Source: Akkermansiaceae bacterium
GTDB taxonomy: Bacteria; Verrucomicrobiota; Verrucomicrobiia; Verrucomicrobiales; Akkermansiaceae
Length of the DNA stretch: 5,245 nt
Assembly (NCBI GenBank): GCA_018676385.1
Contig: JABHEX010000355.1
Location: 1-5,245, forward strand
Direction of reading: 5' to 3'
Shown here: piece by piece, positions 4,874 to 5,245 of the stretch
How the letters are laid out: each line of letters opens with the position of its first letter
Position numbering within the stretch: the stretch's first letter is position 1
Translations under genes and position numbers: made by a program
Notes under the pieces: model-generated
What the model was told of the DNA's origin: nothing
Seen by the model: only the letters and a program-made list of their open reading frames with translations
Databases searched by the model: none

Positions 4874-5245
4874 TTACTTCTGCTTGAGCACTACATCAAT
4901 CATCTGGTGCAAGGACTTTTCAACTTCCTGATAGACCTTATCGCCATCAGCGCGCGCAGCAGAAAGATCCTTACGACCAACCATTGAGAGATCACGGTTG
5001 TAGACGGCGATGGACATATTGTGTGCCAGTGCTCCTTTAGCAGCAGCCTCCTCAGGATCAGAACGTTTTTTGATCGGGTCATACTTCATTTCGCTGACCA
5101 TATAATCCTTCAAACTCTCTGCATCACCGGTCAAAAACAACCAGTTCGAGGAGTCGGCCTCAAGTGCCTCCGCATAGCTTTTCATTTGCTCAACGCCGTC
5201 TTCCTCAGGATTCACCGTGATACAAACGAGCCGAAAATCCGGCAC
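4874..5245 (-). CDS. Sco1/SenC family copper chaperone for cytochrome oxidase (5' partial)
   Basis: The 123 visible residues are the C-terminal part of a thioredoxin-fold Sco protein, which delivers copper to the CuA site of cytochrome c oxidase or keeps its cysteines reduced, working membrane-anchored on the periplasmic side. The signature FRLVCITVNPEEDGVEQMKS (residues 4-23 of the visible part) followed by NWLFLTGD (34-41) matches the Sco pattern of SITVDPExDTPE and WxFLTG. LAHNMSIAVYNRD (73-85) carries H75, which corresponds to the conserved copper-ligand histidine. The CxxxC copper site and the membrane anchor lie beyond the window edge at 5245, so activity cannot be judged. The codon at 5243-5245 is GTG, but this is not the true start, since Sco proteins are about 190-220 residues long. 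The DUF420 gene follows immediately, a pairing that supports an oxidase-assembly role for both. Confidence 0.87.
   Translation of the reverse strand: MPDFRLVCITVNPEEDGVEQMKSYAEALEADSSNWLFLTGDAESLKDYMVSEMKYDPIKKRSDPEEAAAKGALAHNMSIAVYNRDLSMVGRKDLSAARADGDKVYQEVEKSLHQMIDVVLKQK

Overview
The window looks like chromosomal DNA from a Verrucomicrobiota bacterium (PVC superphylum), probably Verrucomicrobiales. The main reason is the large secreted protein at 874-3423: a beta-propeller, HEAT repeats and a C-terminal CxxCH heme domain, an architecture largely confined to Planctomycetota and Verrucomicrobiota. A glycine/arginine-tailed single-RRM protein and a Sco-DUF420 pair fit this. The assignment is inference from protein style; no rRNA or other phylogenetic marker is present. 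No mobile element, tRNA, rRNA or CRISPR array is visible.

Layout. 1-801 (+) is a molybdenum cofactor block: the last codons of what reads as a MobA-like guanylyltransferase, running without a stop into MoaD (small subunit of molybdopterin synthase), then MoaE (large, catalytic subunit). MoaD and MoaE together convert cyclic pyranopterin monophosphate to molybdopterin, and MobA would add the nucleotide later. 874-3423 (+) is the secreted heme-binding protein, with a weak possible promoter of its own just upstream. 3424-3699 has no convincing gene but is rich in inverted repeats: a long two-arm stem right after the heme gene, then two short hairpins and a possible tiny leader ORF ahead of the RRM gene. 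3700-4008 (+) is the RRM RNA-binding protein, closed by a textbook intrinsic terminator at 4034-4068. 4069-4271 is the convergent gap, with no gene but a perfect 16-base palindrome. 4272-5245 (-) holds two tightly packed genes, a Sco-family copper chaperone (cut by the window edge) followed by a DUF420 membrane protein; both point to assembly of a heme-copper cytochrome oxidase.

The functional themes are cofactor synthesis and respiratory electron transfer. Nothing shows that the moa block, the heme protein and the oxidase-assembly genes work as one system; they lie in at least two opposing transcription units. The points most worth a second look are the apparent MobA-MoaD fusion, a canonical EF-hand calcium loop inserted in a predicted periplasmic loop of the DUF420 protein, and the structured leader of the RRM gene. 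Most of the window is otherwise ordinary.
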